DNA of 48,096 bases from JBDTVS01 sp040007095 (GTDB lineage: Bacteria; Acidobacteriota; Vicinamibacteria; Vicinamibacterales; CAVVIG01), in NCBI GenBank assembly GCA_040007095.1, contig JBDTVS010000125.1, positions 1 through 48,096 on the forward strand, in the 5' to 3' direction. Both the position numbers and the translations under genes were made by a program. This document shows positions 1 to 8,317 of this stretch, in pieces (position 1 is the first letter of the stretch; every line of letters starts with the position of its first letter). The notes beneath the pieces are model-generated. The model did not search any database. It was given only the letters and a program-made list of their open reading frames with translations, and was not told the DNA's origin.

Positions 1-187
1 CCCGGACCCCGTACAACTCGGCATACAAGGCGTCGGCCAGCTCACGAGCGCGGCCGGTGGGATCGAGCGCCTGCGCCGCGCGAAGCAGGACCGGACGGTA
101 CTCGCGGACGAAGCGCTCCCAGGCCTGCTCGTCGCCGGCCGCGCACCGGCGTGCGAGCTCGAGATCGGCGGCGTGTGACGCGCTCAC
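1..187 (-). CDS. RNA polymerase sigma factor, ECF-like, N-terminal part (runs off the window)
   Basis: The minus-strand frame from a GTG at 187 stays open to the window edge (62 residues). It begins with an Asp-Leu-Glu-Leu-Ala-Arg stretch, then the Ala-Gly-Asp-Glu-x-Ala-Trp segment and a helix typical of sigma-70 region 2 in ECF-like factors, ending in a Leu-Ala-Asp-x-Leu-Tyr helix. Such proteins direct RNA polymerase to alternative promoters. Regions 3 and 4 lie outside the window, so the class cannot be set. An ATG at 201 with a better Shine-Dalgarno is out of frame and closes after five codons. The gene lies 49 bp downstream of the DUF2330 gene on the same strand and may be cotranscribed with it. 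Confidence 0.6.
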   Translation of the reverse strand, partial: MSASHAADLELARRCAAGDEQAWERFVREYRPVLLRAAQALDPTGRARELADALYAELYGVR

Positions 188-236
188 GGTGCGGTCGACA
201 TTCCTCTGACGATCATTATCGCCTCGTCTGCACCAA

Positions 237-1571
237 TCACTTCTTCCAGATGCGATCCCACCAGGCGCCGTTGGGGAGGTCCTGGGCAAGGCCCATTTTG
301 CGGCGAATGTCGGTCATCGGCCATCCAGTGAGCGATGCCAGGCGCTGCGCCTCCTCATCGCGCCGTTCGCTCGCGCTCGAACGATAAGCAACCGCCGCCT
401 GGCACGACGCATCGCCCGTCCACGCGTGGCGGACCACGTAGCGGCCCTGAAAGTTGGTGCGGTCCGCGGTCTCTTGAAAGACGAGGTCCTCAGGGAAATG
501 CGCGTTGTCGTAGCGCACGTGCAGCCGCGTCAGGAACACGTCCGGCGGCCCCGCGATCGCAGCCGCGCCCGCCCCACCGGACCAGAAGACGCCGAGCTGG
601 CGCAGCTCGTCATTCGACAGCGGATCGGCCGCGCAGGGATCGCACCACTTCATGTCCCAGGCATACTCGAGAAACAGCGTACGGCCATCGTCGTTCTGGA
701 CCTGCCGGTTGAACATGGCCTGGTAGAACCTGGCAAACTCGCGCGGTTCCTTCACAAACGCGGGGAGCTCCATGCCTGACGGCAGCCTGACCGAACGGTA
801 GTTGGTGGTCTCGATGCGCCCCTTGCGCGTCAGCGCATACACGAAGAGCTCCTGCGGTCCGTTCGCGTTGACCATGCCCAGCCGGATTGGCAGCATGAAC
901 TTCGGCGACTCGTACGCCACCTGGAGCGGGCGGAGCGACGAGAAGCCCAACTTGATCTGCTCGGAGACGTTCACTCTGGCGACGAAGAAACGCATGTTCT
1001 GTTTCAGATAGCTCGCCAACACGGCCGACGCCCCCGCGGGGATCTTGTAGCCGTTTTCGCGCAGCCATGCTTCGAGGCCGGCGCTCTCTTGCGCTGAAAG
1101 GATGAGGATGTCGTACTCGCCGACCGTGTACTGAGCCTCAACGGTGACGCCGAGACTGCGCGCCCGAATATTGACGTCCGCCTTCGCGGCAGGCGGGCCC
1201 GCAGCCGCCATCATCGCCCGTTCCATCATCGCCACCCGGCAAGGATCGCCGTCGAAGTACTCCACGAGCCGCGGGGCCGAATAGGCATCGAGATGATCGA
1301 CGAGGGATTTGTCGCCGACATGAATCTGCTCGCGGCGCAGAAACGTCGGCACGGGAATGACCACCGCAAACTCCTTCAGGTCCCCCTTGAAGTCGCTCAC
1401 CATGGTCATCACCGTCCGATCCCCGTCGCGAACGAGAACGACCTGCGAAGCTTTGTTGAACAGCTTCGTGTCAGCTCGTGCGACGTAGAAGCCGCAGAAA
1501 CCGGCGAGCGCCGGAGAGAACCACGCCAGGCAGACCGCCACCCCGGCTGCGCCGCAAACCAGTCGCCTCAT
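237..1571 (-). CDS. DUF2330 domain secreted protein
   Basis: 444 aa. Residues 1-23 form a clear signal peptide ending Pro-Ala-Leu-Ala, followed by the Cys-Gly-Phe-Tyr-Val-Ala start of the mature protein that is usual in DUF2330 proteins. The rest is soluble, beta-rich and includes the DUF2330-like segment Val-Val-Ile-Pro-Val-Pro. The family has no assigned biochemical function; the protein is expected in the periplasm or outside the cell. The frame extends upstream to 2066, but that part is antisense-like sequence inside the neighbouring gene. The ATG at 1571 overlaps the TGA of the RnfD-like gene (ATGA), so the two are translationally coupled. Confidence 0.9.
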   Translation of the reverse strand: MRRLVCGAAGVAVCLAWFSPALAGFCGFYVARADTKLFNKASQVVLVRDGDRTVMTMVSDFKGDLKEFAVVIPVPTFLRREQIHVGDKSLVDHLDAYSAPRLVEYFDGDPCRVAMMERAMMAAAGPPAAKADVNIRARSLGVTVEAQYTVGEYDILILSAQESAGLEAWLRENGYKIPAGASAVLASYLKQNMRFFVARVNVSEQIKLGFSSLRPLQVAYESPKFMLPIRLGMVNANGPQELFVYALTRKGRIETTNYRSVRLPSGMELPAFVKEPREFARFYQAMFNRQVQNDDGRTLFLEYAWDMKWCDPCAADPLSNDELRQLGVFWSGGAGAAAIAGPPDVFLTRLHVRYDNAHFPEDLVFQETADRTNFQGRYVVRHAWTGDASCQAAVAYRSSASERRDEEAQRLASLTGWPMTDIRRKMGLAQDLPNGAWWDRIWKK

Positions 1572-2455
1572 ATCGCGCTCCTTTGAACCAGTGATCGGTT
1601 GAGGGCCGCTCGGGCTGTTGCGGCGCGCCGAGGCGCCACCGTCGCACGATCCGCAGCCGCTCGAAACGGCCAGGCATAGCTGGCTCCAGGCAGGAGCCAA
1701 TCGATACACGGCACGGTGAGAGAGCAGGCGGCCAGGGACCAGAGCAGCCCGTTGGTCCGGAACATCCGGAATTGCACGTACCACGCGCCAAACGCGACCA
1801 GTGCGGCAAACAGCACGCGGCCTGCTCTCGAGTCCGGCGTCGTTTTCGGATCGGAGATCATGAAGAACGCGAAGAGCAGGAGGACCCCGCTCTCCAGCCG
1901 ATGAACGGGAATGGCCATCGGTTCGCCGAGGTAGATTGAGCGGCCGAACATCAACGCGCTGAAGAACACGAGGAAGGCGAACGTCACGTCGCTGCGCGAG
2001 GCACGGTTGACCACGACGGTGCCCACGCAGGCGAACAGCACGCCGAGGGCCGGGGCCGCACCCCACTGACCGGGCGATACCCAGACCTGGTTCGTCAGCA
2101 ACAGCATCGCGATCAGACCGCCATTGGTCGGGTTGAAGACGTGTTTGCCTCGAAGTCGCACGAGGAATTTGCTCCCGATGGTCAGCACCGCGGCAAACAC
2201 GGCGAACTCGGGACGGTTCGTGCGCAGGAGGAGACAGAGCGACAGACCCGAGATGAGAGCGCTCCGATAATTCACCGAAGTCCGGCTCAGCCGTGAGTAT
2301 CGGGCCACTATGGAGTCGCCAATCGCCTGCGCGCCAAGAACCGTCCCCAGCAACAGGCCAACCCGCAGTAACGAGACGTCAAAGTCCAGCCGTACCATCC
2401 CGTACGCGAGAAGAACGGAGAGAATCGCAATCTGATACAGACGTGGGTCGGTCAT
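1568..2455 (-). CDS. RnfD/NqrB-like multi-spanning membrane protein
   Basis: 295 aa with about eight hydrophobic segments. It resembles subunit D of the RnfABCDGE electron-transport complex (NqrB family), which carries covalent FMN in the inner membrane. The Phe-Asn-Pro-Thr-Asn-Gly-Gly segment near residue 125 and the Asn-Tyr-Arg-Ser-Ala-Leu-Ile-Ser-Gly segment near residue 60 fit the family. I start at 2455, where a GAGAGGG Shine-Dalgarno lies about 10 nt upstream; an earlier ATG at 2512 lacks one. No other rnf genes are in the window, so a role in a full Rnf pump is unlikely. It is coupled to the DUF2330 gene by a 4-bp overlap. Confidence 0.82.
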   Translation of the reverse strand: MTDPRLYQIAILSVLLAYGMVRLDFDVSLLRVGLLLGTVLGAQAIGDSIVARYSRLSRTSVNYRSALISGLSLCLLLRTNRPEFAVFAAVLTIGSKFLVRLRGKHVFNPTNGGLIAMLLLTNQVWVSPGQWGAAPALGVLFACVGTVVVNRASRSDVTFAFLVFFSALMFGRSIYLGEPMAIPVHRLESGVLLLFAFFMISDPKTTPDSRAGRVLFAALVAFGAWYVQFRMFRTNGLLWSLAACSLTVPCIDWLLPGASYAWPFRAAADRATVAPRRAATARAALNRSLVQRSAI

Positions 2456-2614
2456 GTCCAATCGCCCTCTCTCTGAGAACGATCGACCGCGGATTTCTTG
2501 CAGCCGGGTCAAATTGAACAGGCGACGGCCGACTCGACGGCCTGAATGTCAGGGGCCGACCGCCAAGGGGGGAACCATGGGAAGTCGGGAGAGGCGATCC
2601 GCGATAACCTGTTT

Positions 2615-4216
2615 CTAGCTCAATTTCCGTTTGTGCGAGAAGACGCGCCCCTTGTCGAGGCCGAAGGTTGGGTTCTGGCGGTTGCCGCTGATCCTGATCG
2701 GGATCGACGCGCCGCCGCCTTCACGTCTGAAGAGCGGATCGACGATCTTCAGGATGAGGCTTTTGAAGCCTTTCACCATTTGCGAGACTTTGGCGTCTGT
2801 GAAAAGCGTTCCCTGAAAATCCAATGTCTCGGGCACGAGATCGTATTTTCCGGCGAGTCGGACCGCGGCGCCGGGCACGTCGAACGTGACCTCGGGGATG
2901 GCCAACGTACCCCCACCAAGCCGGAAAGCCCCACTGAAACGCGAGGAGACTTTCGCCTCGGGCTGAGCCGGATCCTTTCCTTGCGTCCGTTGGCTCAGCT
3001 CGTTGATCTTGTTCTGCACGTCGAGGTTCGCAAACCGGCCGTCCGAAATCGCGAATCGACCATTCAGACGAAGCTTCTGGACGACATCCTGGTCCCCAGG
3101 CGGAAGAACGAACGTGGTCGCCAGCCGCAACCCACCCACCATCGGCGAAGAGGATTTGACCGCCAGCTTCAGGACATCCTCGAGACGCCCTTTGTCGATC
3201 TTGACGTCGAGTGTAACCGTTCGTCCCTCTTTGCCCGGCTTGCCGACGACGGCACCCTTGGCAACGATTGACGTCTTCAGAAAGGACGCGTCAATTCGTT
3301 CCAGGATGGTGTTGCCATTCGTTCCGTCGACGATTGCGTGATACTGGGTGCGCAGCGGAACCGGATGGCCGCCGGCCTTGACTTCGAACATCGGCGTCTC
3401 GGTCTGCCCGTGAATGTCGATGCGCTCGAGCACCCCTCCGAAAGTGCCGTGGCTGGACAGGATGCCGGCGATGCCTTTGAAGACCGACAGATCAGCGTCA
3501 TTGAAGGTGAAGGTGCCCTCGAGAGGTGTGCCGCCGGGTTCCGCACTTTGCCACGGCCCGAAGGATCCGTGCGTGGTGATTTCGCCGGGCGGCACCGCGT
3601 TGGTGAGCGTCGCCTCGAACGGCATCGCCCCATCAGCCGAGACGGAGGTCATTCGCATGTCGTGGATGTCCCAGACCCGCGGAGGCCGACCGGCCTCGGA
3701 AGGGATAATCGCGAGACGAGCCTTGACCGATCGCAACTCGTCGATGACGAGCGTTCGCGCAGCGTCTGACTGCTGAGACGGGGCACCAGGCTTGTCCTCG
3801 TCCGGGCCATCGGTTTTCTTATCGACCCGGTTCCGATCCGGCGGGATCTCGATATCGAGGCCGTCGAGCGTCACTCGCGAGACGTGCTTGCGCAGCAGGC
3901 CGCGGAGACTTCCCTCGGCCGAGAAATGCTCGATCGAGATGAGGGGTGGCACGTCGTGGCGTCCATGATGGCGGATGGTCAGACCGCGGCCTTCCGCTCG
4001 GAGCGACGGGAACACACGGATGTGGAACTCGCGCAGATCCGCCTCGCCCTGCAAGCGTTCGGAAAGCGCGGCAATCAACCGCACACGTGCGGCCTCGGAG
4101 GAAAGCGGAATGAGTGCGGTGACGACCGCGACCAGACCCGCGATCACCACGCCGCTCACGGCCGCGGCAATCCACCACGGGTGGCGAATTCGACGCCGGG
4201 TTGGAATCTCCTCCAT
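2615..4216 (-). CDS. AsmA-like envelope protein
   Basis: 533 aa. An N-terminal membrane anchor (about residues 12-36) is followed by a long periplasmic beta-rich region. The opening part (Leu-Ser-Glu-Arg-Leu-Gln-Gly-Glu then Phe-His-Ile-Arg-Val-Phe-Pro-Ser-Leu-Arg-Ala-Glu-Gly) is the AsmA N-terminal pattern. The C-terminal third (Gly-x-Phe-Ala-Ile-Ser-Asp-Gly-Arg-Phe-Ala-Asn-Leu-Asp-Val) is the AsmA C-terminal region. AsmA/TamB/YhdP-like proteins are linked to phospholipid transport and outer-membrane homeostasis; which role this one has cannot be told. It lies 159 bp upstream of the RnfD-like gene on the same strand. Confidence 0.85.
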   Translation of the reverse strand: MEEIPTRRRIRHPWWIAAAVSGVVIAGLVAVVTALIPLSSEAARVRLIAALSERLQGEADLREFHIRVFPSLRAEGRGLTIRHHGRHDVPPLISIEHFSAEGSLRGLLRKHVSRVTLDGLDIEIPPDRNRVDKKTDGPDEDKPGAPSQQSDAARTLVIDELRSVKARLAIIPSEAGRPPRVWDIHDMRMTSVSADGAMPFEATLTNAVPPGEITTHGSFGPWQSAEPGGTPLEGTFTFNDADLSVFKGIAGILSSHGTFGGVLERIDIHGQTETPMFEVKAGGHPVPLRTQYHAIVDGTNGNTILERIDASFLKTSIVAKGAVVGKPGKEGRTVTLDVKIDKGRLEDVLKLAVKSSSPMVGGLRLATTFVLPPGDQDVVQKLRLNGRFAISDGRFANLDVQNKINELSQRTQGKDPAQPEAKVSSRFSGAFRLGGGTLAIPEVTFDVPGAAVRLAGKYDLVPETLDFQGTLFTDAKVSQMVKGFKSLILKIVDPLFRREGGGASIPIRISGNRQNPTFGLDKGRVFSHKRKLS

Positions 4217-4219
4217 CGT

Positions 4220-4561
4220 TTACTCCAGGCCGCCGCAGAACACCCCGTTTGGGGGAATGAACAGGTCTTCCACGGCGCCCCCAAGCTCCACCGGTGCAGC
4301 GCGAAGCTGTTCAGCAAGCCCTGTGCCGCGGCAGAAGGCTTGAAACGAGACACGAATTCCCCACATTGAGCAAGGGACTTCCTTTTCGTTTCGGCAAGAG
4401 ACCACTCTTGACGTACCGCGCAACGCCCGATTCGGCAGCCGAAGATCGAAGGCCACGCAGCCCGACTCACCGAGGACCATGGTATCCGCTTTGCTCCCCC
4501 TGGCGTGGATAAGGTCGTTGGCGAAAGTCAATCGGAAATCAGTCAGAAAGAGAGGCACCAT
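4220..4561 (-). CDS. possible degenerate PilZ-domain protein
   Basis: A 113-aa frame that stops 3 bp before the AsmA-like start. The segment Phe-Arg-Leu-Thr-Phe-Ala-Asn-Asp-Leu, then Cys-Val-Ala-Phe-Asp-Leu-Arg-Leu-Pro, then Arg-Gly-Thr-Ser-Arg-Val-Val and Gly-Ile-Arg-Val-Ser-Phe resembles the second half of a PilZ (c-di-GMP binding) fold. The N-terminal Arg-x-x-x-Arg motif that contacts the ligand is missing, a TGA sits two codons upstream of the ATG, and I see no Shine-Dalgarno. If it was a gene, it is probably truncated. It could equally be a chance frame. Confidence 0.3.
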   Translation of the reverse strand: MVPLFLTDFRLTFANDLIHARGSKADTMVLGESGCVAFDLRLPNRALRGTSRVVSCRNEKEVPCSMWGIRVSFQAFCRGTGLAEQLRAAPVELGGAVEDLFIPPNGVFCGGLE

Positions 4562-4956
4562 GTTTCACGACAAATGCTATCGCCACATTGACAGGCACAG
4601 TGCCGACGCCCGACGCGAAGGATGTTGCCGGCACAATCGTGGCGATACGTCAGGGTTCGCGACGTTCGAAACCTCCTGACGGTCGATCCGAACATGCGGC
4701 CGAGGGAAGAGAGTTGAGAGCCCTGAGCTCGATGGCGCACGTGTGAGATGCGAGTCGTCGACGGCGTTGCCACGTTGGACGGCCTCGTTAGATCCGAAGC
4801 GCAGACGGATCGAGCGGGCGATCTGGCGCGGACCTTCCCGTGGGTCGAGCGACTGAGCGACAGCTTCAGATAGCGCATCATTTGCGGCCCAGGCGCTCTG
4901 TCGATCGAGCCCGGCAGTAGTCGAATCGATCGACGGCACAAGACGAGGCCCGTGTC
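4562..4956. other. intergenic region upstream of the PBP gene
   Basis: About 395 bp between the possible PilZ remnant and the penicillin-binding protein. It must carry the promoters for the divergent AsmA and PBP units, but I see no clear -35/-10 pair, operator or RNA. A minus-strand GTG frame (4939 down to 4577) has no Shine-Dalgarno and no recognisable domain. Confidence 0.5.
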
Positions 4957-7188
4957 TTGCAGACCGTGATTGCGATGCCCCTTATCAGTCGCGCACGTCG
5001 CCTGGCAGAGCGGTACCGCGTGACGCTCCGATCGCCCGTTGGAGTCCTCTGCGCATCGCTGCTGGCAATCTCTACCGTAGCAGTGGCGGTCACGTCGTTC
5101 GGCCTGTTCAGCGCCTGGCATGATCTCCCCGATCTCGCCGGGATCAAGACCATCGGCAGAATGGATCAGGCGACGACCGTCTACGACCACCACGATCGCT
5201 ATGCCTTCTCGATCGCCAGAGAGCGCAGATTCGAAGTGCCGCTGACCGCCATCTCGCCCGCGATGATCCACGCCATTCTTGCCATCGAGGATCGGCGTTT
5301 CTACAGTCATCCAGGCTTCGATCTCACGCGCGTCGCCGCGGCCATGGTAGCCAACCTCCGGCAGCGACGCGCAGCGCAGGGCGGCAGTACTATCACGCAG
5401 CAGCTCGCGCGCCAGACTTTCCTGACGCCCGGGAAGACGATCCGCCGCAAGCTGCAGGAGGTACTGCTGGCGCGCCGGATCGAGCGTGCGTACCCGAAGT
5501 CGAAAATCCTCGAGCTGTACTTGAACAAGGTGTACTTCGGCGACGGGCTGTACGGCATCGAAGCCGCCGCACTCGGCTATCTGGGCAAGCATGCGTCCGA
5601 GTTGTCGGTGGCTGAGGCCGCGTTGCTGGCAGGCCTGGTGAAATCCCCGTCCAGCGACGCACCGACCGTGAACCTTGGTCGGGCTGTGGCTCGGCGCAAC
5701 CTCGTGCTGCGGGCCTTGCTCGACACCGGCGCCATCGATCAGGACACCTGGCGCAGCAGTCGGGCCACGCCTGTGCGGCTCCACGACAGTCTGCGCTCGG
5801 ACCAGCGGCACGCGCAATACTTCAAGGAACAGGTACGGCGCGAGCTGCTTGAGCGCTTCGGCGCTCAAGCCGTCATTCAAGACGGGCTGCGCGTGTTTTC
5901 GACGGTTGACATGCCAATACAGGCGGCCGCCGAAGCGGTTCTCACTGATTCCCTGAAGACCGTGGAGAATCGCCGCCGCGAGTGGACCCGGCGTCAGGCG
6001 ACAGCCAAACCAGGCACCTCATCGCTCGACGCAACAGAGGAGCCATTGCAGGGCGCGCTGATCGCCCTCGACCCCGCGACCGGACATATCCGCGCCATCG
6101 TGGGCGGACGCGACTTCACCGACAGCAGCTTCAACCGCGCCATCCAGGCGCGGCGTCAGCCCGGGTCGGCATTCAAGCCGATCGTCTATGCGGCCGCACT
6201 CGAAGCAGGATACACGCCAGCCACCATTCTGGAAGGCCTCGATGATCCCTCGATCGAGCCGGGGGCGTGGGTACCCGATGACGAGCATTCGACGGCGTCG
6301 TCGATGAGCGTGCGCACGGCCCTGAGAACGTCGAGCAATCGGGCGGCAGTCCGCGTACTTCACGACGTCGGCATCGGGCGTGCGGTCAAGTTGGCTGAGG
6401 CAATGGGACTCGGCAAGCTGCCAGGCGTACCCTCGCTCGCGCTGGGATCAGGCGAAGTGACGCTGCGATCGCTCACGGCGGCATACGCCGCGTTTGCGAA
6501 TCACGGCATGCTTCCCCGTCCGTCGGTGATTCGGCGCGTCGAAGATCGGACTGGACGCGTGCTCTACGATGCGTCGCCGTCATCGACACGAACCATGAGT
6601 GACGGAACGGCATTTCTGATGTCGAGCGTCCTCGCCGACGTCATCAACACGGGCACCGCGGCGCGGGTGCGCGGACTCGGCTTCGGACTGCCGGCGGCCG
6701 GCAAAACGGGCACGACCAGCGACTTCAAGGATGCGTGGTTTGTCGGATACACCTCGAAGCTCGTAGCTGGAGTCTGGATAGGCTTCGACGAGCCTCGCAC
6801 GATCCTTCCGAATGGGTTCGCTGCGGAGGTCGCCGTGCCCGCGTGGGCGAATTTCATGAAGCTCGCCACCAACGGCGACAAGCCCGAGTGGATGGGCCGT
6901 CCGTCTGAAGTCACGAGCGCGAAGATCTGCCGCCGATCCGGAAAGCTGGCGACTGCGGGGTGCGAGCACGGCGAACAATCTGTCGATGGCCCGGCGGTCT
7001 ACACCGAGTATTTCGCGCGCGGAACGGAGCCGACGACGTACTGCGACCTGCACGGTGCGGCTCACCTGCTGGCCGCGGTCAATCCGCTGTCGGGCGGCAT
7101 CAACGGTCAGCGTCTGTTGATGAGCCCAACATCCCGGATGTCTCCGTCGTTCAGGAGCGAAGGGCGGCGTGTCAATAACAGACCCTAG
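4957..7188 (+). CDS. class A penicillin-binding protein (PBP1A type)
   Basis: 743 aa, bifunctional peptidoglycan glycosyltransferase/transpeptidase anchored by one TM segment (about 28-52). The GT51 domain shows the catalytic Glu in Glu-Asp-Arg-Arg-Phe-Tyr-Ser-His (E111), Gly-Gly-Ser-Thr-Ile-Thr-Gln-Gln-Leu (about 143-151) and the Leu-Asn-Lys-Val-Tyr-Phe-Gly motif. The transpeptidase has Ser-Ala-Phe-Lys (SxxK, about 404), Ser-Ser-Asn (SxN, about 459) and Lys-Thr-Gly-Thr-Thr (about 582). All key residues are present. The start is either TTG 4957, with GAGG 9 nt upstream, or the in-frame ATG 4975. It is monocistronic or paired with the tiny gene that follows 50 bp later. Confidence 0.95.
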   Translation: MQTVIAMPLISRARRLAERYRVTLRSPVGVLCASLLAISTVAVAVTSFGLFSAWHDLPDLAGIKTIGRMDQATTVYDHHDRYAFSIARERRFEVPLTAISPAMIHAILAIEDRRFYSHPGFDLTRVAAAMVANLRQRRAAQGGSTITQQLARQTFLTPGKTIRRKLQEVLLARRIERAYPKSKILELYLNKVYFGDGLYGIEAAALGYLGKHASELSVAEAALLAGLVKSPSSDAPTVNLGRAVARRNLVLRALLDTGAIDQDTWRSSRATPVRLHDSLRSDQRHAQYFKEQVRRELLERFGAQAVIQDGLRVFSTVDMPIQAAAEAVLTDSLKTVENRRREWTRRQATAKPGTSSLDATEEPLQGALIALDPATGHIRAIVGGRDFTDSSFNRAIQARRQPGSAFKPIVYAAALEAGYTPATILEGLDDPSIEPGAWVPDDEHSTASSMSVRTALRTSSNRAAVRVLHDVGIGRAVKLAEAMGLGKLPGVPSLALGSGEVTLRSLTAAYAAFANHGMLPRPSVIRRVEDRTGRVLYDASPSSTRTMSDGTAFLMSSVLADVINTGTAARVRGLGFGLPAAGKTGTTSDFKDAWFVGYTSKLVAGVWIGFDEPRTILPNGFAAEVAVPAWANFMKLATNGDKPEWMGRPSEVTSAKICRRSGKLATAGCEHGEQSVDGPAVYTEYFARGTEPTTYCDLHGAAHLLAAVNPLSGGINGQRLLMSPTSRMSPSFRSEGRRVNNRP

Positions 7189-7238
7189 TTAACCCATCGT
7201 CAGCACTCGTGCTGACACCGTGAAGAGGAGGAGGTCAC

Positions 7239-7328
7239 ATGCGCTATCTCGTTGCTTGGATGCTGGGCGTGCCCTTTGGGGTGATTGTGCTTTGGTATGT
7301 CGTCGGTCATGCGGCGTGCGGACGATAG
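7239..7328 (+). CDS. 29-aa single-pass membrane peptide
   Basis: A very short frame preceded by an unusually strong Shine-Dalgarno (GAGGAGG, about 5 nt before the ATG). The peptide is almost entirely one transmembrane helix (Met-Arg-Tyr-Leu-Val-Ala-Trp-Met-Leu-Gly-Val-Pro at its start) and ends in a short His-Ala-Ala-Cys-Gly-Arg tail. It is followed 17 bp later by a strong palindrome. Codon use and the RBS argue for a real micro-protein. Function unknown; it matches the other tiny membrane proteins of this region in style. Confidence 0.6.
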   Translation: MRYLVAWMLGVPFGVIVLWYVVGHAACGR

Positions 7329-7340
7329 GCGCAATCTTTG

Positions 7341-7372
7341 GTGGGGCCCGCCAACGTTGGCGGGCGACCCAC
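7341..7372. terminator. 20-bp perfect palindrome with extended stem
   Basis: Positions 7346-7365 read GCCCGCCAAC then GTTGGCGGGC, a perfect palindrome. The stem extends outward (GTGGG at 7341-7345 with CCCAC at 7368-7372) past a two-base bulge. There is no T run, so it would be a U-less terminator or a dimeric DNA-binding site. It lies directly after the 29-aa gene. Confidence 0.5.
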
Positions 7373-7803
7373 ATCCGTCTCGAGTTGTGGCACGCCGCTC
7401 ATGAGCGACCGCCGAGGTCCGGCTAAGTGCTGCCTGTTGAGTTTCCAGTTCCCGTTCTGTTTTCAAAAATGAGGATTCGTGGCCGCAGGGCGGGTGATTG
7501 GCCGTGCGGTCACCACGGCGCTGACGACGGTCGATGGAATAGTTGGGCACGCTGGTGCGAAGCGGAAGTCGGCGAAGGCGCGGCCGCCCCGAAAGCGGGC
7601 GGGGTAGTGGCAGAGCCGCTAACACGGGCGGCTCTGCGTTCGAACTCGAACGAGACGTGGTCTACGGTCCGCCTGCGGCGAGATCAGTGAGCAGGATGCG
7701 CCGTGAGAATACTCAGCGTTCCCCAACCACGTTCCCAACGGCCGCATCGTTGCTCCAATAGTGGCAAAACATTGCCATTCTGCAGCACACATCTGCCCGG
7801 TTT
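7373..7803. other. intergenic region with two further hairpins
   Basis: No credible gene. It contains a CCGCCC/GGGCGG hairpin (7584-7589 with 7597-7602) and a perfect 9-bp stem CAGAGCCGC/GCGGCTCTG (7611-7619 with 7628-7636, 8-nt loop). They may act as terminators, repetitive extragenic elements or part of a small RNA. A TGGCAA-N4-TTGCCA inverted repeat lies at about 7762-7777. Confidence 0.45.
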
Positions 7804-8046
7804 CTATTTCTTGGGTTTCAGTGGAGGAATCGTCTCCTGGCCGGAGTGTTCGCCGGTCGTGCCCCCCGTGCCGGGCAATTGCTGTCCGCTGCCCGCGACA
7901 CCGCGTTCGCTATCCGTTTCGCGCGGTCCGGTGGAATAGTCGTCCGCCTCCGCTTTTGCACCGCGGTGCATCGGTTCGACCTGGTCGCTTCGCTGATTTC
8001 CCTCGGCTTCCTCAACTGGCTTTTCAACCTGTGTCGACGACTTCAT
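7804..8046 (-). CDS. 80-aa hydrophilic disordered protein
   Basis: The start at 8046 is set by a GGAGG Shine-Dalgarno about 8 nt upstream; the frame is open further 5' but without a signal. The protein is rich in Glu, Gln, Ser, Gly and Pro, with no hydrophobic segment and a basic Pro-Pro-Leu-Lys-Pro-Lys-Lys end. It is probably a cytoplasmic, intrinsically disordered stress protein; no family recognised. A near-consensus sigma-54 promoter (8146-8161) points at it from about 90 bp upstream. Confidence 0.65.
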   Translation of the reverse strand: MKSSTQVEKPVEEAEGNQRSDQVEPMHRGAKAEADDYSTGPRETDSERGVAGSGQQLPGTGGTTGEHSGQETIPPLKPKK

Positions 8047-8145
8047 CTGTAGCCTCCTAACCCCGATTGGAGATGACACATTTAGTGAAGCGACCGAGCG
8101 CCGCCCCAAGAATCTCTGGCGATCGATTGATTCGATCTTGCTCTC

Positions 8146-8161
8146 AGCAATGGCTGTGCCG
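8146..8161 (-). promoter_or_regulatory. sigma-54 (-24/-12) promoter candidate for the 80-aa gene
   Basis: On the minus strand the sequence is CGGCACAGCCATTGCT. It matches the sigma-54 consensus TGGCAC-N5-TTGCW in every position but the first, with the required 10 bp between GG and GC. The transcript would start near 8135 and leave a leader of about 90 nt. Confidence 0.6.
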
Positions 8162-8198
8162 CGCCGGCCGGCCACGATCCGGGTTAAATGCGAGCATC

Positions 8199-8224
8199 AG
8201 CGGCACCTTTGTTGATATGCCGCT
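8199..8224. repeat. inverted repeat upstream of the sigma-54 site
   Basis: AGCGGCA (8199-8205) and TGCCGCT (8218-8224) form perfect 7-bp arms around 12 bp. They lie 38 bp upstream of the -24 element at 8146-8161, where an enhancer (activator) site could sit. Confidence 0.4.
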
Positions 8225-8317
8225 AGGTTATGAATCGACAGCGTACGCTTCGACCGCCGCAAGGTGAGGCATGTCGCGACTACGGTGTCCTTAGCTGACC
8301 CGAGGATGGTCGAGCAC

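Noticed and set aside
1572..2066. 5' extension of the DUF2330 frame to 2066
   Set aside because: The extra 165 residues lie inside the RnfD-like gene in another frame and carry no domain; the signal peptide starts at 1571.
4577..4939. 120-aa minus-strand GTG frame upstream of the PBP gene
   Set aside because: No Shine-Dalgarno, no recognisable domain, and low-complexity composition.
7762..7777. TGGCAAAACATTGCCA as a sigma-54 promoter
   Set aside because: Only 9 bp between GG and GC instead of 10; treated as a simple inverted repeat.
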